Origin: Ricordea florida
Taxonomy: Eukaryota > Cnidaria > Anthozoa > Corallimorpharia > Ricordeidae
Length of the DNA stretch: 64,000 nucleotides
Direction of reading: 5' to 3'
NCBI GenBank assembly: GCA_949710005.1
Contig: OX453272.1
Location: 1,085,696-1,149,695, forward strand
Every line of letters starts with the position of its first letter. Position 1 is the first letter of the stretch. Shown piece after piece: positions 8,112-16,800 of this stretch. A model generated the notes under the pieces. That model was given only the letters and a program-made list of their open reading frames with translations, ran no database searches and was not told where the DNA came from. A program made the position numbers and the translations under genes.

Positions 8112-8996
8112 ATGATGAACGAAAATACTAAACTAATAGAAGATATTAATAATTACAATCCAAAAGAAAGTATGATTTTTTCTAAACCAATTTTGGGAGA
8201 AGTTCCAGGTAGCAAGCCAAAGGTTGAATTTAGGCGAATTAAAATTTATTCAAGAAATGAAGATGGAACTAAAGGAGAATTAGTTATTAAAACCGGTCGC
8301 TTGTATTCATTCGGAGTTTCTGAAAGTTTTTCAACTTATTCTTTTCCCTTATGTTTATGGAGAGGAAATATTCCCACCGATGAAGAGGAAGAATGGTTAG
8401 AAAAATTTAATGAAATAGTAGATTGTTGCATTGATCATATTATAGAAAATAAAGAAAAAATTGATAGGTTTGAGTTGAAAAGATCTGATCTCACTAAAAC
8501 AAAGAGAGGTTTAAATCCTATATATTGGAAAATGGAAAAAATTGAAGATGGTAAAAACAAACCTTATTTACAAAGAGTTCCTGATAGCGGGCCAAGATTA
8601 TATCCAAAATTAATAAAAAAAAAAGGAGAATTTCTTACAAAATTTTATGATATTAGAAGTGAGGATTGTAATGAAGAAATAAATTACCAAGATTTAATCA
8701 ATAAAAGGTGCTACGCAGAGTGTTCAATCAAAATTGAATCAATATTTATTAATCCTACACTTATTTCATTGCAAGTAAAGCTTTATGACGCTCTCGTAGA
8801 AACGAAAAAAGAAATTAAAAGATTGGCTCCTCGCAGAAAATATAATCCCGAAGTAATTATTTCCGACGGAGAATCTGCTTCTTCCCATATTGGTTATGAC
8901 GATGAAAGCGAAAGCGAAAGTGAAATTTCCTCCAATGACGAATATAGACATTTTCCCCGAACCCGCGGGAGGAGTTTTGATTTGGTGGAGAACTAA
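8112..8996 (+). CDS. hypothetical protein, tentatively giant-virus DUF5871-like (294 aa)
   Basis: The only plus-strand gene inside the structural block, and the only one there with an early-type promoter. Residues 30-60 and 180-235 are beta-rich; the segment around residues 204-232 (SIKIESIFINPTLISLQVKLYD) recalls an uncharacterised family of nucleocytoplasmic large DNA viruses, possibly a single-stranded-DNA-binding type. That assignment is from memory and needs a profile search. The C-terminal 50 residues are acidic, Ser/Glu-rich and disordered. If correct, it would be a replication or early regulatory factor acting with PolB. Two adjacent ATGs (8112, 8115) are possible starts. A conserved hairpin follows at 9011. 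Confidence 0.82.
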   Translation: MMNENTKLIEDINNYNPKESMIFSKPILGEVPGSKPKVEFRRIKIYSRNEDGTKGELVIKTGRLYSFGVSESFSTYSFPLCLWRGNIPTDEEEEWLEKFNEIVDCCIDHIIENKEKIDRFELKRSDLTKTKRGLNPIYWKMEKIEDGKNKPYLQRVPDSGPRLYPKLIKKKGEFLTKFYDIRSEDCNEEINYQDLINKRCYAECSIKIESIFINPTLISLQVKLYDALVETKKEIKRLAPRRKYNPEVIISDGESASSHIGYDDESESESEISSNDEYRHFPRTRGRSFDLVEN

Positions 8997-9010
8997 TCAT
9001 AATAACTTAT

Positions 9011-9042
9011 GTTATATAACTAAAAATTATTAGTTACATAAC
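9011..9042. terminator. bidirectional 3' hairpin between convergent genes
   Basis: GTTATATAACTAA pairs with TTAGTTACATAAC at 12 of 13 positions around a 6-nt loop. It lies between the stop codons at 8996 (plus) and 9054 (minus) and shares its arm with the hairpin at 3669. Confidence 0.75.
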
Positions 9043-9053
9043 AAAATAATAAT

Positions 9054-9446
9054 TTATAATAATTTACTTACCGCATACCCCAAACCTAACATTCCGGCTC
9101 CGACATATACCATTTCCCCAGTCTTTTGGTCATCGTTTGGTTTGTAATAATCAGAGAATTTAGGTTCCGTCATTTGCCCGTACAATTCAAAGGCTTGATT
9201 TGTAGCCGAAATATTTTTTGATGCTTGATATTTTTCATCTTTTTTCTTCATTTTCCAATCAAGCATTTTTTGCCTTTTTTCCTGATATTCTGCGTAATCT
9301 TTTTGATATTTTTCCATTGCTTTATCGTGTCGTATTTTTTCTGTATCCACATTGCGTCCAGATAAATATTTTGCAAGATAATTTCCTCCTGTAAATGCTG
9401 TCGCATTCAATACCGCCCCTATCGCCATCATTGCTAATGTTGCCAT
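9054..9446 (-). CDS. small membrane-anchored Polinton protein (130 aa)
   Basis: Residues 1-30 are a hydrophobic helix rich in Ala and Met. Residues 35-80 are a strongly charged, Tyr/Lys-rich coiled coil (KAMEKYQKDYAEYQEKRQKML). The C-terminal 20 residues (VYVGAGMLGLGYAVSKLL) are a second hydrophobic, Gly-rich helix. Both ends could insert into the same or opposing membranes. I recognise the family as common in cnidarian Polintons but know of no assigned function. Its stop is beside the shared hairpin and the next gene upstream ends 2 bases before its ATG. The late motif lies inside that upstream gene. Confidence 0.83.
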   Translation of the reverse strand: MATLAMMAIGAVLNATAFTGGNYLAKYLSGRNVDTEKIRHDKAMEKYQKDYAEYQEKRQKMLDWKMKKKDEKYQASKNISATNQAFELYGQMTEPKFSDYYKPNDDQKTGEMVYVGAGMLGLGYAVSKLL

Positions 9447-9447
9447 T

Positions 9448-9666
9448 TTATTTTGGTAAAATCTTTTGTTCCTCTAAATATGTTTTTAGATACATGCTTC
9501 CGGATAGTACTGCAACCCATTTTGCGTAATTTGTAATACTCATGGATGGGTCACTCAAAAATGATTCTTTCATCATCTTTTTTGCGACATACCCAACTCC
9601 CGCGCTTAAACCGATAAGCACAGCTGAATCAGTTACAGTTTTCACAAGTTTGTTTTCTGTCGACAT
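9448..9666 (-). CDS. small membrane protein (72 aa)
   Basis: A 72-residue protein with two weak hydrophobic segments, about residues 13-28 (SAVLIGLSAGVGYVAKK) and 46-60 (AKWVAVLSGSMYLKT). It starts at a clear ATG with ATTTAAA 27 nt upstream and sits in tight tandem with two other membrane-protein genes. Size and position are typical of the small virion membrane proteins of cnidarian Polintons. Function unknown. Confidence 0.78.
   Translation of the reverse strand: MSTENKLVKTVTDSAVLIGLSAGVGYVAKKMMKESFLSDPSMSITNYAKWVAVLSGSMYLKTYLEEQKILPK
9485..9491 (-). promoter_or_regulatory. late-type motif ATCTAAA
   Basis: 38 nt before the ATG at 9446, inside the coding sequence of the upstream gene; the spacing is longer than at the other late genes. 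Confidence 0.5.
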
Positions 9667-9693
9667 AATTTTTTACTACATCAATATGAAACT

Positions 9694-9700
9694 TTTAAAT
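9694..9700 (-). promoter_or_regulatory. late-type motif variant ATTTAAA
   Basis: 27 nt before the ATG at 9666. Confidence 0.45.
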
Positions 9701-9712
9701 GACTTTATTCAG

Positions 9713-10123
9713 TTATTCCATTCCCAAAGATTTTGGAGTTGCAGAAAATGGTATCTTTTTTGGTTGCGGTAATTGTGGAACTTGCGATAAATCAGCTATC
9801 CTATTTGAATATTCATCTCTGGCTTTTTCCTTATATCTCATAAAAAGATCAAATGCTGTAAAAACTAATCCGACAACAGATAAAACAGTAGTAAAAGATA
9901 ACTCCGGAAGCCATGATTTTGATTCACTGTTCTCTGTAGTTTTTGGGGCTTCTTCGTTTTTCATCTCTCTGGCTAATGCTTCTTTTGCTTTTTTATTATA
10001 TTCCGCTAATTTCTTTCCAGCAGCGACCTTTTTGGGATCCTTCTCCCTCTTTTTAGTATCTTTATTTTCGGGTTTGGGATCTGCAGTAATCTGCTCAACA
10101 CCCTCTGCTCTTTCTTCTGACAT
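9713..10123 (-). CDS. single-pass membrane protein with basic cytosolic arm (136 aa)
   Basis: Residues 1-65 are highly charged (Lys/Glu), with an amphipathic helix GKKLAEYNKKAKEALAREM at about 36-54. Residues about 76-94 (FTTVLSVVGLVFTAFDLFM) are a single transmembrane helix, followed by a charged, Pro-rich tail. The family is familiar from cnidarian Polintons, without an assigned role. A motif ATCTAAA lies 26 nt before the ATG and a second lies only 5 nt before it. A virion-membrane adaptor is a reasonable inference. Confidence 0.83.
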   Translation of the reverse strand: MSEERAEGVEQITADPKPENKDTKKREKDPKKVAAGKKLAEYNKKAKEALAREMKNEEAPKTTENSESKSWLPELSFTTVLSVVGLVFTAFDLFMRYKEKARDEYSNRIADLSQVPQLPQPKKIPFSATPKSLGME

Positions 10124-10149
10124 TGTTATTTAGATGCTACAAATAAGTT

Positions 10150-10156
10150 TTTAGAT
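10150..10156 (-). promoter_or_regulatory. late-type motif ATCTAAA
   Basis: 26 nt before the ATG at 10123. A second copy at 10129-10135 is probably too close to the ATG to be the main signal. Confidence 0.6.
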
Positions 10157-10160
10157 CTTT

Positions 10161-10751
10161 TTAATATACTGTATCAACACCTTCAGCAGATTGCTTAGTT
10201 TCCTGATCCAGCTCTGCTGGGGAGGCGCTTACGCGCCGATCAGTTGTGTTATAATTTGCTGGTTCTTCTCTTGATTTTTGTTGATTTTTGTTGAATTTAA
10301 CGTGTTTAGCAACCTGAAATACCCCGCTAGCAAGTGCTGTCAGTCTTCCTCCTTTTAATGCCAAGAGACCTACAAAGTTTGTTAATTCTCGATTAACCAA
10401 ATTATCTTTCTTCAAATCATCGCAAAGAGCATCTATGTCATCTACCGGAACTAAATAAGAAATAAGTTTGGAAACTAATTCTAGGGAAGAATCTACCAAT
10501 CCTCCGTTAATTTTCTTACCCATTACCGATTGATAACGATTAAAATATTTTTCTACATCTTTTGCAGATAATTTCTTTACATCTCCCAGGCTCATTTCAA
10601 TTCCTAAATATTCTTTTGTTGTACCGAGAACAGCGAGAATGGCAAGAGATTCTTGTTTTATTTCAAGTTCGTCGTACTCAATCTTTTCTTCAGCTTTTCC
10701 ATCTGTTTGGTTAATGTAATCTTCCGGCTTCGCTCGATCTACGCTTGTCAT
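10161..10751 (-). CDS. hypothetical helical Polinton protein (196 aa)
   Basis: The ATG at 10751 (MTSVDRAKPEDYIN) is chosen; the longer frame to 10790 starts at TTG and runs into the ATPase gene. The protein is alpha-helical with an N-terminal acidic segment, a central helical domain (about residues 35-130) and a disordered Ser/Gln-rich tail. A short hydrophobic helix near 125-145 (GLLALKGGRLTALASGVFQVAKHV) could associate with membrane. I do not know a function. It follows the packaging ATPase by 8 nt, so co-expression with packaging or virion assembly is likely. Confidence 0.82.
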   Translation of the reverse strand: MTSVDRAKPEDYINQTDGKAEEKIEYDELEIKQESLAILAVLGTTKEYLGIEMSLGDVKKLSAKDVEKYFNRYQSVMGKKINGGLVDSSLELVSKLISYLVPVDDIDALCDDLKKDNLVNRELTNFVGLLALKGGRLTALASGVFQVAKHVKFNKNQQKSREEPANYNTTDRRVSASPAELDQETKQSAEGVDTVY

Positions 10752-10759
10752 CTTTTTTG

Positions 10760-11386
10760 TTAAATCACTTCGGGTATCTCTAAATAGCAATTAAATGGGT
10801 AACGCAAAGATAAACATAACCTAGAATATTTTTCTGTTTTCAGGAGTTGCACAAATTTTTTACCTAATTCATAATCCAAATCGCCGCCATAATCTTCGAA
10901 AAACATCTTCATGCCTTTCTGAGAAGGATTATGAAAAGTAACGACGCAGGCAACATTTTCCCGGAATGGTTTTGCTATTGAAGTTAATTGCTGAGTGAGA
11001 ACCCAAACTGATAATCCATGATGCCTTCCGGAGAATGCTAAATCTATAAATTTATTTGATCTTTTCTTCAGATCAGTGGATACCGCGCAATCATCTAAAA
11101 TTATTAAAGTATTTGTTCCGGAGAATAAAGTTTGGCAATCAGTTAGTAACTCATTAATCTCCTCTACGTTACTTGCATCCGGAGATAATACATAAAAACG
11201 CTCATCCTTTTTAGCAAAATTAAGATAAGTTTTATTTTTAGAATAAGTCGGACAAATTAAAACAATATATTCAAAAACTTTCCGGAAAGGACCTCGGAGC
11301 TGTTCAATTAAGTACTTTGTTTTTCCGCAATTCGTTGGTCCTGTTATAATACAATGGAAAGGGATTTTATCTCGTAAATCTTCCAT
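10760..11386 (-). CDS. FtsK/HerA (A32-like) genome-packaging ATPase
   Basis: Pumps the genome into the capsid by ATP hydrolysis in Polintons, virophages and large DNA viruses (established). Walker A GPTNCGKT lies at residues 16-23 and Walker B LIILDD at 94-99, counted from the ATG at 11386; the sensor-like SGRHHGLSVWVLTQQ follows. Length (208 aa) is normal for the family. An upstream ATG at 11401 in the same frame would add five residues. I prefer 11386 because it puts the late motif ATCTAAA 26 nt upstream, as at most other late genes. It lies between the capsid gene and the 196-aa gene. Confidence 0.95.
   Translation of the reverse strand: MEDLRDKIPFHCIITGPTNCGKTKYLIEQLRGPFRKVFEYIVLICPTYSKNKTYLNFAKKDERFYVLSPDASNVEEINELLTDCQTLFSGTNTLIILDDCAVSTDLKKRSNKFIDLAFSGRHHGLSVWVLTQQLTSIAKPFRENVACVVTFHNPSQKGMKMFFEDYGGDLDYELGKKFVQLLKTEKYSRLCLSLRYPFNCYLEIPEVI
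10779..10785 (-). promoter_or_regulatory. weak late-type motif ATTTAGA
   Basis: 27 nt before the ATG at 10751, within the end of the ATPase gene; two bases from ATCTAAA, kept because of its position. Confidence 0.3.
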
Positions 11387-11412
11387 ATTTTTTTGTATCA
11401 TAACATTATGTT

Positions 11413-11419
11413 TTTAGAT
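11413..11419 (-). promoter_or_regulatory. late-type motif ATCTAAA
   Basis: 26 nt before the ATG at 11386, or 11 nt before the alternative ATG at 11401. Confidence 0.6.
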
Positions 11420-11431
11420 TCTTCCCTTTGG

Positions 11432-12670
11432 TCAGTACTTAATTGATCTCAAACTTGAATTCATTATCTCCATCATTGCGTCAGCCACAACGAACATATG
11501 ACAAGTTATTGTTCCAGTTCCGCCTTGTTTCCTTTTAATTTCTATTTTTACTCCATCGTGCGTATTATTTAGAGCAAGTCCTCCTCCATGAATTCCATTA
11601 TCTGGATGAGTTCTAGTATCTACCCAAAGAGCAAACTTATCCGCGTAAAATTCTTTTTCTTTCAAAGAAATTTGTCCTCCCGTTGGTCGGAATCGTTTCT
11701 TCGCGGATTCCCAAAGATCGGACGGAATCATTCCCCTAGAGTATATTCTATTCGGAACGCCATCAACATCAATTTCAACGGAAGAAATACCAGGATTATA
11801 AAAATTTTCAGAATCCCTTGCTCCCGCAGCTTGAGGTGATAAAAACAAAAACAATATTCCTGTCATTGATCTTCTCGGTAAATTAATATGCTGATTAATA
11901 ACACCATCACCGCTAATTGAAAATGTGAAAGTTTTATGCAAAGTAACATTTTCATAAAAGAATCCTTTGCCGACTTGATAAGTTGCTTGAGCCTCACGAG
12001 CTAAGTATTCGCTAGAAATTGAGGAATATTCTAACTCTAAGTTTTTGATTGAATATGATGGCGCTTTAGTTGTATCAGAATAAATAAGAATATTGGCGAT
12101 CGGGGCAAGCGTAATCTCAAATATAAGATGATTTTCCAACGCTTTCGGATAAAAAACACCATGATCATTTAGAATAGGATGATTTATTGGTATTCTGTAC
12201 TTTGAACCGTGAACATTAGCGAGAGCAACTTCTTTTACATCTTGTGTTTTTGCATCTCCGGCTTTTGTTCTAAGTTTTCTAATATTTGGCGAAGAAATAC
12301 CTTGTTTTAATCTATCCTCTCGCTCTTCTTCGGTTAAGAATAAATCATGATATGTTTGAAATGAATCATATCCTTGAGTATCTTGCAATGTTTCTCCTCC
12401 AAAAAGAACTTTTAGTCTGGTTACAAGATTACGGCCCAAATTATTTACAACCGTATTATTTGCATGGCCCTCGACATCTAAATCAAATAGAAGAGATACA
12501 CTTCCAGGCACAATCACTAAATTCTCGGAAAGTTTTGGAATATTTATATATAATGTTTCTCCCGGGCTGGCTGAGGATGGATTTAGAGTAATTCGATTTA
12601 GGGTTGATTCGGCTTTCAAACCAAATGGTTCTTTGGGAATTCTGTTTGGGTTAATTTTTTCAGACGTCAT
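11432..12670 (-). CDS. major capsid protein, double jelly-roll
   Basis: 412 residues, a usual size for Polinton major capsid proteins, which form trimeric capsomers of an icosahedral shell (established for the family; homology recognised here by eye). Recognisable stretches include the N-terminal NRITLNPSSASPGETLYINI, the LGRNLVTRLKVLFGGETLQD segment that closes the first jelly roll, and the second-domain TGILFLFLSP and VDGVPNRIYSRGM segments. The ATG is unambiguous. The coding strand upstream holds GTATCTTATAAATT 5-18 nt before the ATG, matched upstream of the 59-aa gene, and GTTTAAA 29 nt before it. The frame is intact. Confidence 0.95.
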   Translation of the reverse strand: MTSEKINPNRIPKEPFGLKAESTLNRITLNPSSASPGETLYINIPKLSENLVIVPGSVSLLFDLDVEGHANNTVVNNLGRNLVTRLKVLFGGETLQDTQGYDSFQTYHDLFLTEEEREDRLKQGISSPNIRKLRTKAGDAKTQDVKEVALANVHGSKYRIPINHPILNDHGVFYPKALENHLIFEITLAPIANILIYSDTTKAPSYSIKNLELEYSSISSEYLAREAQATYQVGKGFFYENVTLHKTFTFSISGDGVINQHINLPRRSMTGILFLFLSPQAAGARDSENFYNPGISSVEIDVDGVPNRIYSRGMIPSDLWESAKKRFRPTGGQISLKEKEFYADKFALWVDTRTHPDNGIHGGGLALNNTHDGVKIEIKRKQGGTGTITCHMFVVADAMMEIMNSSLRSIKY

Positions 12671-12699
12671 TGTAAATTTATAAGATACTTTGGTTAACC

Positions 12700-12706
12700 T
12701 TTAAAC
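12700..12706 (-). promoter_or_regulatory. weak late-type motif GTTTAAA
   Basis: 29 nt before the capsid ATG. The alternative signal is GTATCTTATAAATT right before the ATG, repeated before the 59-aa gene at 12880. Confidence 0.35.
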
Positions 12707-12880
12707 CTTTTCTAACTTGGAAATATGTTTTAATAAACCCTCTCTCGCCTCAGGAATTAAAATCATAATATTAAAAATTTGATCGCCATCTTCCATATAT
12801 AGAATTTTTTTCCTAATAATTTTTTTCATAATGTTGATTTGGTATTCGGTAAATTTTATTTCTTCTTCCTCCTCAACCAT
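12701..12880 (-). CDS. small charged protein (59 aa) between capsid and integrase
   Basis: A short frame from ATG 12880 to TAA 12701. The protein opens with MVEEEEEIKFTEYQ, is helical throughout, and ends in a Lys-rich segment; no membrane helix. Support for a real gene: it fills the whole capsid-integrase gap on the strand of the structural genes, has ATTTAAA 26 nt before its ATG, and shares the sequence AGTATCTTATAAATT with the capsid gene just upstream of the start. Function unknown; small helical proteins in this position could be assembly factors (inference). Confidence 0.65.
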   Translation of the reverse strand: MVEEEEEIKFTEYQINIMKKIIRKKILYMEDGDQIFNIMILIPEAREGLLKHISKLEKV

Positions 12881-12906
12881 TTCAATTTATAAGATACTTG
12901 TTTATT

Positions 12907-12913
12907 TTTAAAT
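12907..12913 (-). promoter_or_regulatory. late-type motif variant ATTTAAA
   Basis: 26 nt before the ATG of the 59-aa gene and overlapping the integrase start on the other strand. Confidence 0.4.
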
Positions 12914-13886
12914 GATGACAAAAATATATTATTCAGCTGAAGGATATTGGAAAGGATATTCTGCAATTCCTAAATTGGCTGAGAAGGGGAAAGTAAGTGA
13001 AAATGAGGCAAAACAATGGTTGCAGAAACAGGCAATATGGCAAATCTATCTACCCGCCCCTAAATATATACCTAGACCGCACTGGACTGTGGATAAGCCC
13101 AATCAGATTCACCAAGCAGATTTATTATTTTTACCGCATGATAGAGTTGGAAGAAAAACTTATAAATATGCGTTAGTCTTGGTTGATATCGCCTCGAGAT
13201 ATAAAGATGCGGAGCCATTAACCTCAAAAGAAAGTCGAGAGATATCAGAAGCTTTTAAGAAAATATATTCTAGAAGATTAAAATACCCAAAAACTTTAAT
13301 GGTTGATCCTGGGAAAGAATTTATGGGAGAAGTTAGTAAACTCATGAATTACCATAATGTGAAGATACAAAGAAGTGAGGCTGGTAATCATAGAGCTCAA
13401 GCATTTGTGGAAAACGCAAATAGAATATTAGGAGAAAGATTATTTAGTCATCAATATGCGCAAGAAATGATCAGTGATGATCGATCAAGAGTATGGGTGA
13501 AAAGATTACCAGCTATTCTAAAAACTTTGAATAATACACTGATGAGAATAACCGGTAAAGAGCCTGATAAGGCTATAAAAATGAAAGAGGTGAATATTGA
13601 AACTAAAAATTACAAACGCGCGGTGGGGCTTGATGAGGTTAGACTACCAACTGAAGTTAGGGTTAGATATTTATTAGCTCCAGGTGAACTTGAGGGTGGA
13701 GAAAGAAGAAGAGCCACAGATCCCATTTGGAGCATAAAAGTTTATTATATTTCTGGAAGTAGAATTTCTCCTAATCAGCCTGTTTTGTATTTTTTGGAAG
13801 ACGGCCCAAGGCGCAGTTTTGTACGTGAAGAATTACAGGTTATTCCTTATGATACAGAGTTACCCCCTAATTCTGTTTTAAAATAA
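12912..13886 (+). CDS. retroviral-type (RVE) integrase of the Polinton
   Basis: Catalyses strand transfer of the element ends and makes the 6-bp target duplication seen here. The DDE triad is D70 (HQADLLF), D132 (VDPGKEF) and E167 (AFVENANR), a DD35E spacing. An N-terminal helical region precedes the core; the C-terminal domain (about 210-324) is beta-rich and Polinton-type, with no clear chromodomain. 324 residues is full length. Its last 9 bases overlap the end of the convergent polymerase gene. It has neither a clear early octamer nor a well-placed late motif; it may be driven from the bidirectional spacer shared with the 59-aa gene. ATG at 12912, with a second at 12915. Confidence 0.95.
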   Translation: MMTKIYYSAEGYWKGYSAIPKLAEKGKVSENEAKQWLQKQAIWQIYLPAPKYIPRPHWTVDKPNQIHQADLLFLPHDRVGRKTYKYALVLVDIASRYKDAEPLTSKESREISEAFKKIYSRRLKYPKTLMVDPGKEFMGEVSKLMNYHNVKIQRSEAGNHRAQAFVENANRILGERLFSHQYAQEMISDDRSRVWVKRLPAILKTLNNTLMRITGKEPDKAIKMKEVNIETKNYKRAVGLDEVRLPTEVRVRYLLAPGELEGGERRRATDPIWSIKVYYISGSRISPNQPVLYFLEDGPRRSFVREELQVIPYDTELPPNSVLK

Positions 13887-16800
13887 TGGTTTTGTGTGAA
13901 TTCCATCCTCATAAACCCATCTTTTATCATAATATGCGTTCAATCCCTTTTTAATTTGTGTATATGTCACAATTTGGTTATCATTGATTCTAAATCCTGT
14001 ATTTTGTGACATATCAATTGACCCTTTCAAAGCTGACATGTACCTATCCCAGTTCATTTCGTTTTGTCTATGAATTGTACCTTTGCAACTATACTTTGCC
14101 TTTCCTTTCTCATCCTCCGCGTAATAACATTTTGAGGAAAGAGCAATCATTCTAATGCCGTCAAACTCTTTTTTGAACAAACCCGGAGTCTTGTCATGAT
14201 ATTTAGAAGTTGATAGGAATTTTTCTTTTCCGCCGGTAAAGTATTCTTCTCTCATTTCGGGTTTTATAATATCATCCAAATTTTCAGACGAGATTGCCAT
14301 GTACATTGAATCTGTATCCATTTGAATCAGCTCAAAATCCTTTCTATCTAGATATTTATCTAGAAAATCGTAATAGAATTCCAGCATTCTTAATTTTGCT
14401 AGCTGATACACCGCGATGCCGCATTGGTAGGGTCTGTCTATTTTTATTAATCTTTTTCGTTTTATTATTTCATATGTGTCATTTATTTCATTAAGATCCT
14501 CAAAAAAAGCAGATCTTAGGGCTTTTTCAACCTCTTCCTCATCCTGAGTATACCTTGTGATATTATGTTTTTCTTTATCTTCTATCATTTTCCCGTAGAA
14601 AGAATTTCCCCTAAGTTTATTCGTGTCGGCTAATTCTTTACAACCTTTGTACTTTGGTTTTAGTTTTTCAATCAGTACTTTGATATCTTTATTTTCTTCA
14701 ATAACTTTAAATATATCGGGGAATTGGTTTAGTTCATTGGTAATTTTCACAACATCGTCAATCTTGTTTTCATCAAAGGCTTTACTTAGTTTTTCCAATA
14801 AAACCTCAATATCTCCATCTCTTCTTGCGTCTGCCACCTCTTTTGGGAAAAATCCAAAGGGCCTTCCCGATTCATACTTTAAAATATTATGGATGGCGGT
14901 AATCTCCAAACCATGATTAAGATACCATTTTATCATAGGAGTATATAAAAATATCTTTTTTGCCTTGGTTACGCCAAGTAATTTTTTATTGTCTTTTAAA
15001 TGTTTTCTTCCTGTAGCTGTTTGATATTCTTTCATATTCTCTGGTACTAAATATTCAGGAACGGAGTCTACAATAAATAAGGGGGAGAACTCTTCAAACT
15101 TTTCTTTTAGGTGATCAGGTGCATGGATATCAACTTGACAAAACCCGAAAAGATTTCCATCAAGAATATCTTCGCAAATCTTCTTAATAAATTTAGGATC
15201 CGATGGATTTTCAACCTCAATGCATTTTTCTTTTCCGCATGGCATTTCTTGTCCTGAACAGGATAGATATAAACCATTTGCTTCATACCCAACAATTCGC
15301 ACACATTTTTTCGGAATTTTATATTTATGGGGGCGAATCTTTGTTTCTTCCTTTTCTGCATATCGTGTAAATATAATACTAGGGCCTCCAACCATCCCCG
15401 TTTTCAATAACTTATAAATCTTGTTTTTGTCGCATATTTTACAATCTTTCTTTATTTTGTAGCATTTTTTGCAAAACTTATCTTTACAAAATTCACCGCA
15501 ATTATGGGCACAATATTGCCCAGGGGCGTACAATTCAGGATCGCCTTTCTTCTTCATTTTTTGGTATTTATTTAGAACAGCCCTCATTGATACACCCGGA
15601 ATGGAAACGGCATCTTTTAATATATCAATTTCGTCTGGATAATATAAACGCCTTGTTTTTTCAAGGGCTTCCAGAAAGGGAATAACATCATTCAAATTAT
15701 ACTCTTTCAACCAGTCTAACATTGTAACACAGCCCCTCTTTTCGAATTCGAGCAAATATTCTTCATATTCTTCTTTGGAAATATTTTTCTTTTTCAAGGA
15801 AGAGTAAAAATCTTCATGTTTCACGGGTCCAACTAAGGAAAGCTTATCATAACCGTCCAATTTTTCATAAGGTAGAACAAGTTTTTGGGCTTCACAATTG
15901 TTTGCTTTGCACCACTTATCAAAAGAAACCCCAGGCGCAAGGTAGGACATTATATCCAAGAATTTGAAATGCGGTGTTGTTAAAAACATATACCTATTCT
16001 GTTTCTTTGCAATAAAAATCTCCTTAGTTTTTTCGGTCATGTGTTTTATAAAATGTCTTTTAATCAAATTGATATCGTATTTTCCACTATTAAACCCCAA
16101 AACAGGTACTTGATTGCACCATTCTTCATATTTTTGCAAGACATTTTTTTGTAAGGAATCTTGATCAGGAAGCGGATATTCTTCTCTAACCTTTTCGACT
16201 ATAATTTTTCTTATTTCCTCCAATTTTTCTACGAATTCTTTTATGAGGAGATCAGGATTTTGGTTGTAAAGAAAAACAGGTTTTTTTGTTAAATTATCGA
16301 TTAGTGCAACACTAACTGGAATATGGGTATGGGTGAAAATTAAATCATCGGTAATCTGTTTATCTTCTTTTTGTAATAATCCCTCAAAATCGTAATCAAT
16401 AAAATAGGGATATGGATTAAATTTCTTTTTGAACCATATTTTGGGCAATTCAGGATTTTCACACTCCCAAACCGATACTACATTATAACCCAAGCTTTTT
16501 ATAATATTCTCTCTTTCAATAGTTTCATTATATTTAATTTTGTCGGTTTCTGAACACGGACACCCATGCCATTTACAACCATAAAACTCAAAAACGGTAT
16601 TTGTCTCGGGTTCGTATCCATCAAATAAAATCTCATTCCCCTCTTCATCCCTATAACACCTTTCGCCACCATGCCCACAAAGCGCATGATGAATATGTTT
16701 ACCCATAATTTTAGCTTGGTTTTCTATCCACCGACACGCTTTATAACTAAAATTGATTTTACCCCCGTAAAAAACTTTTTCAGATTCATTCATGATTCGT

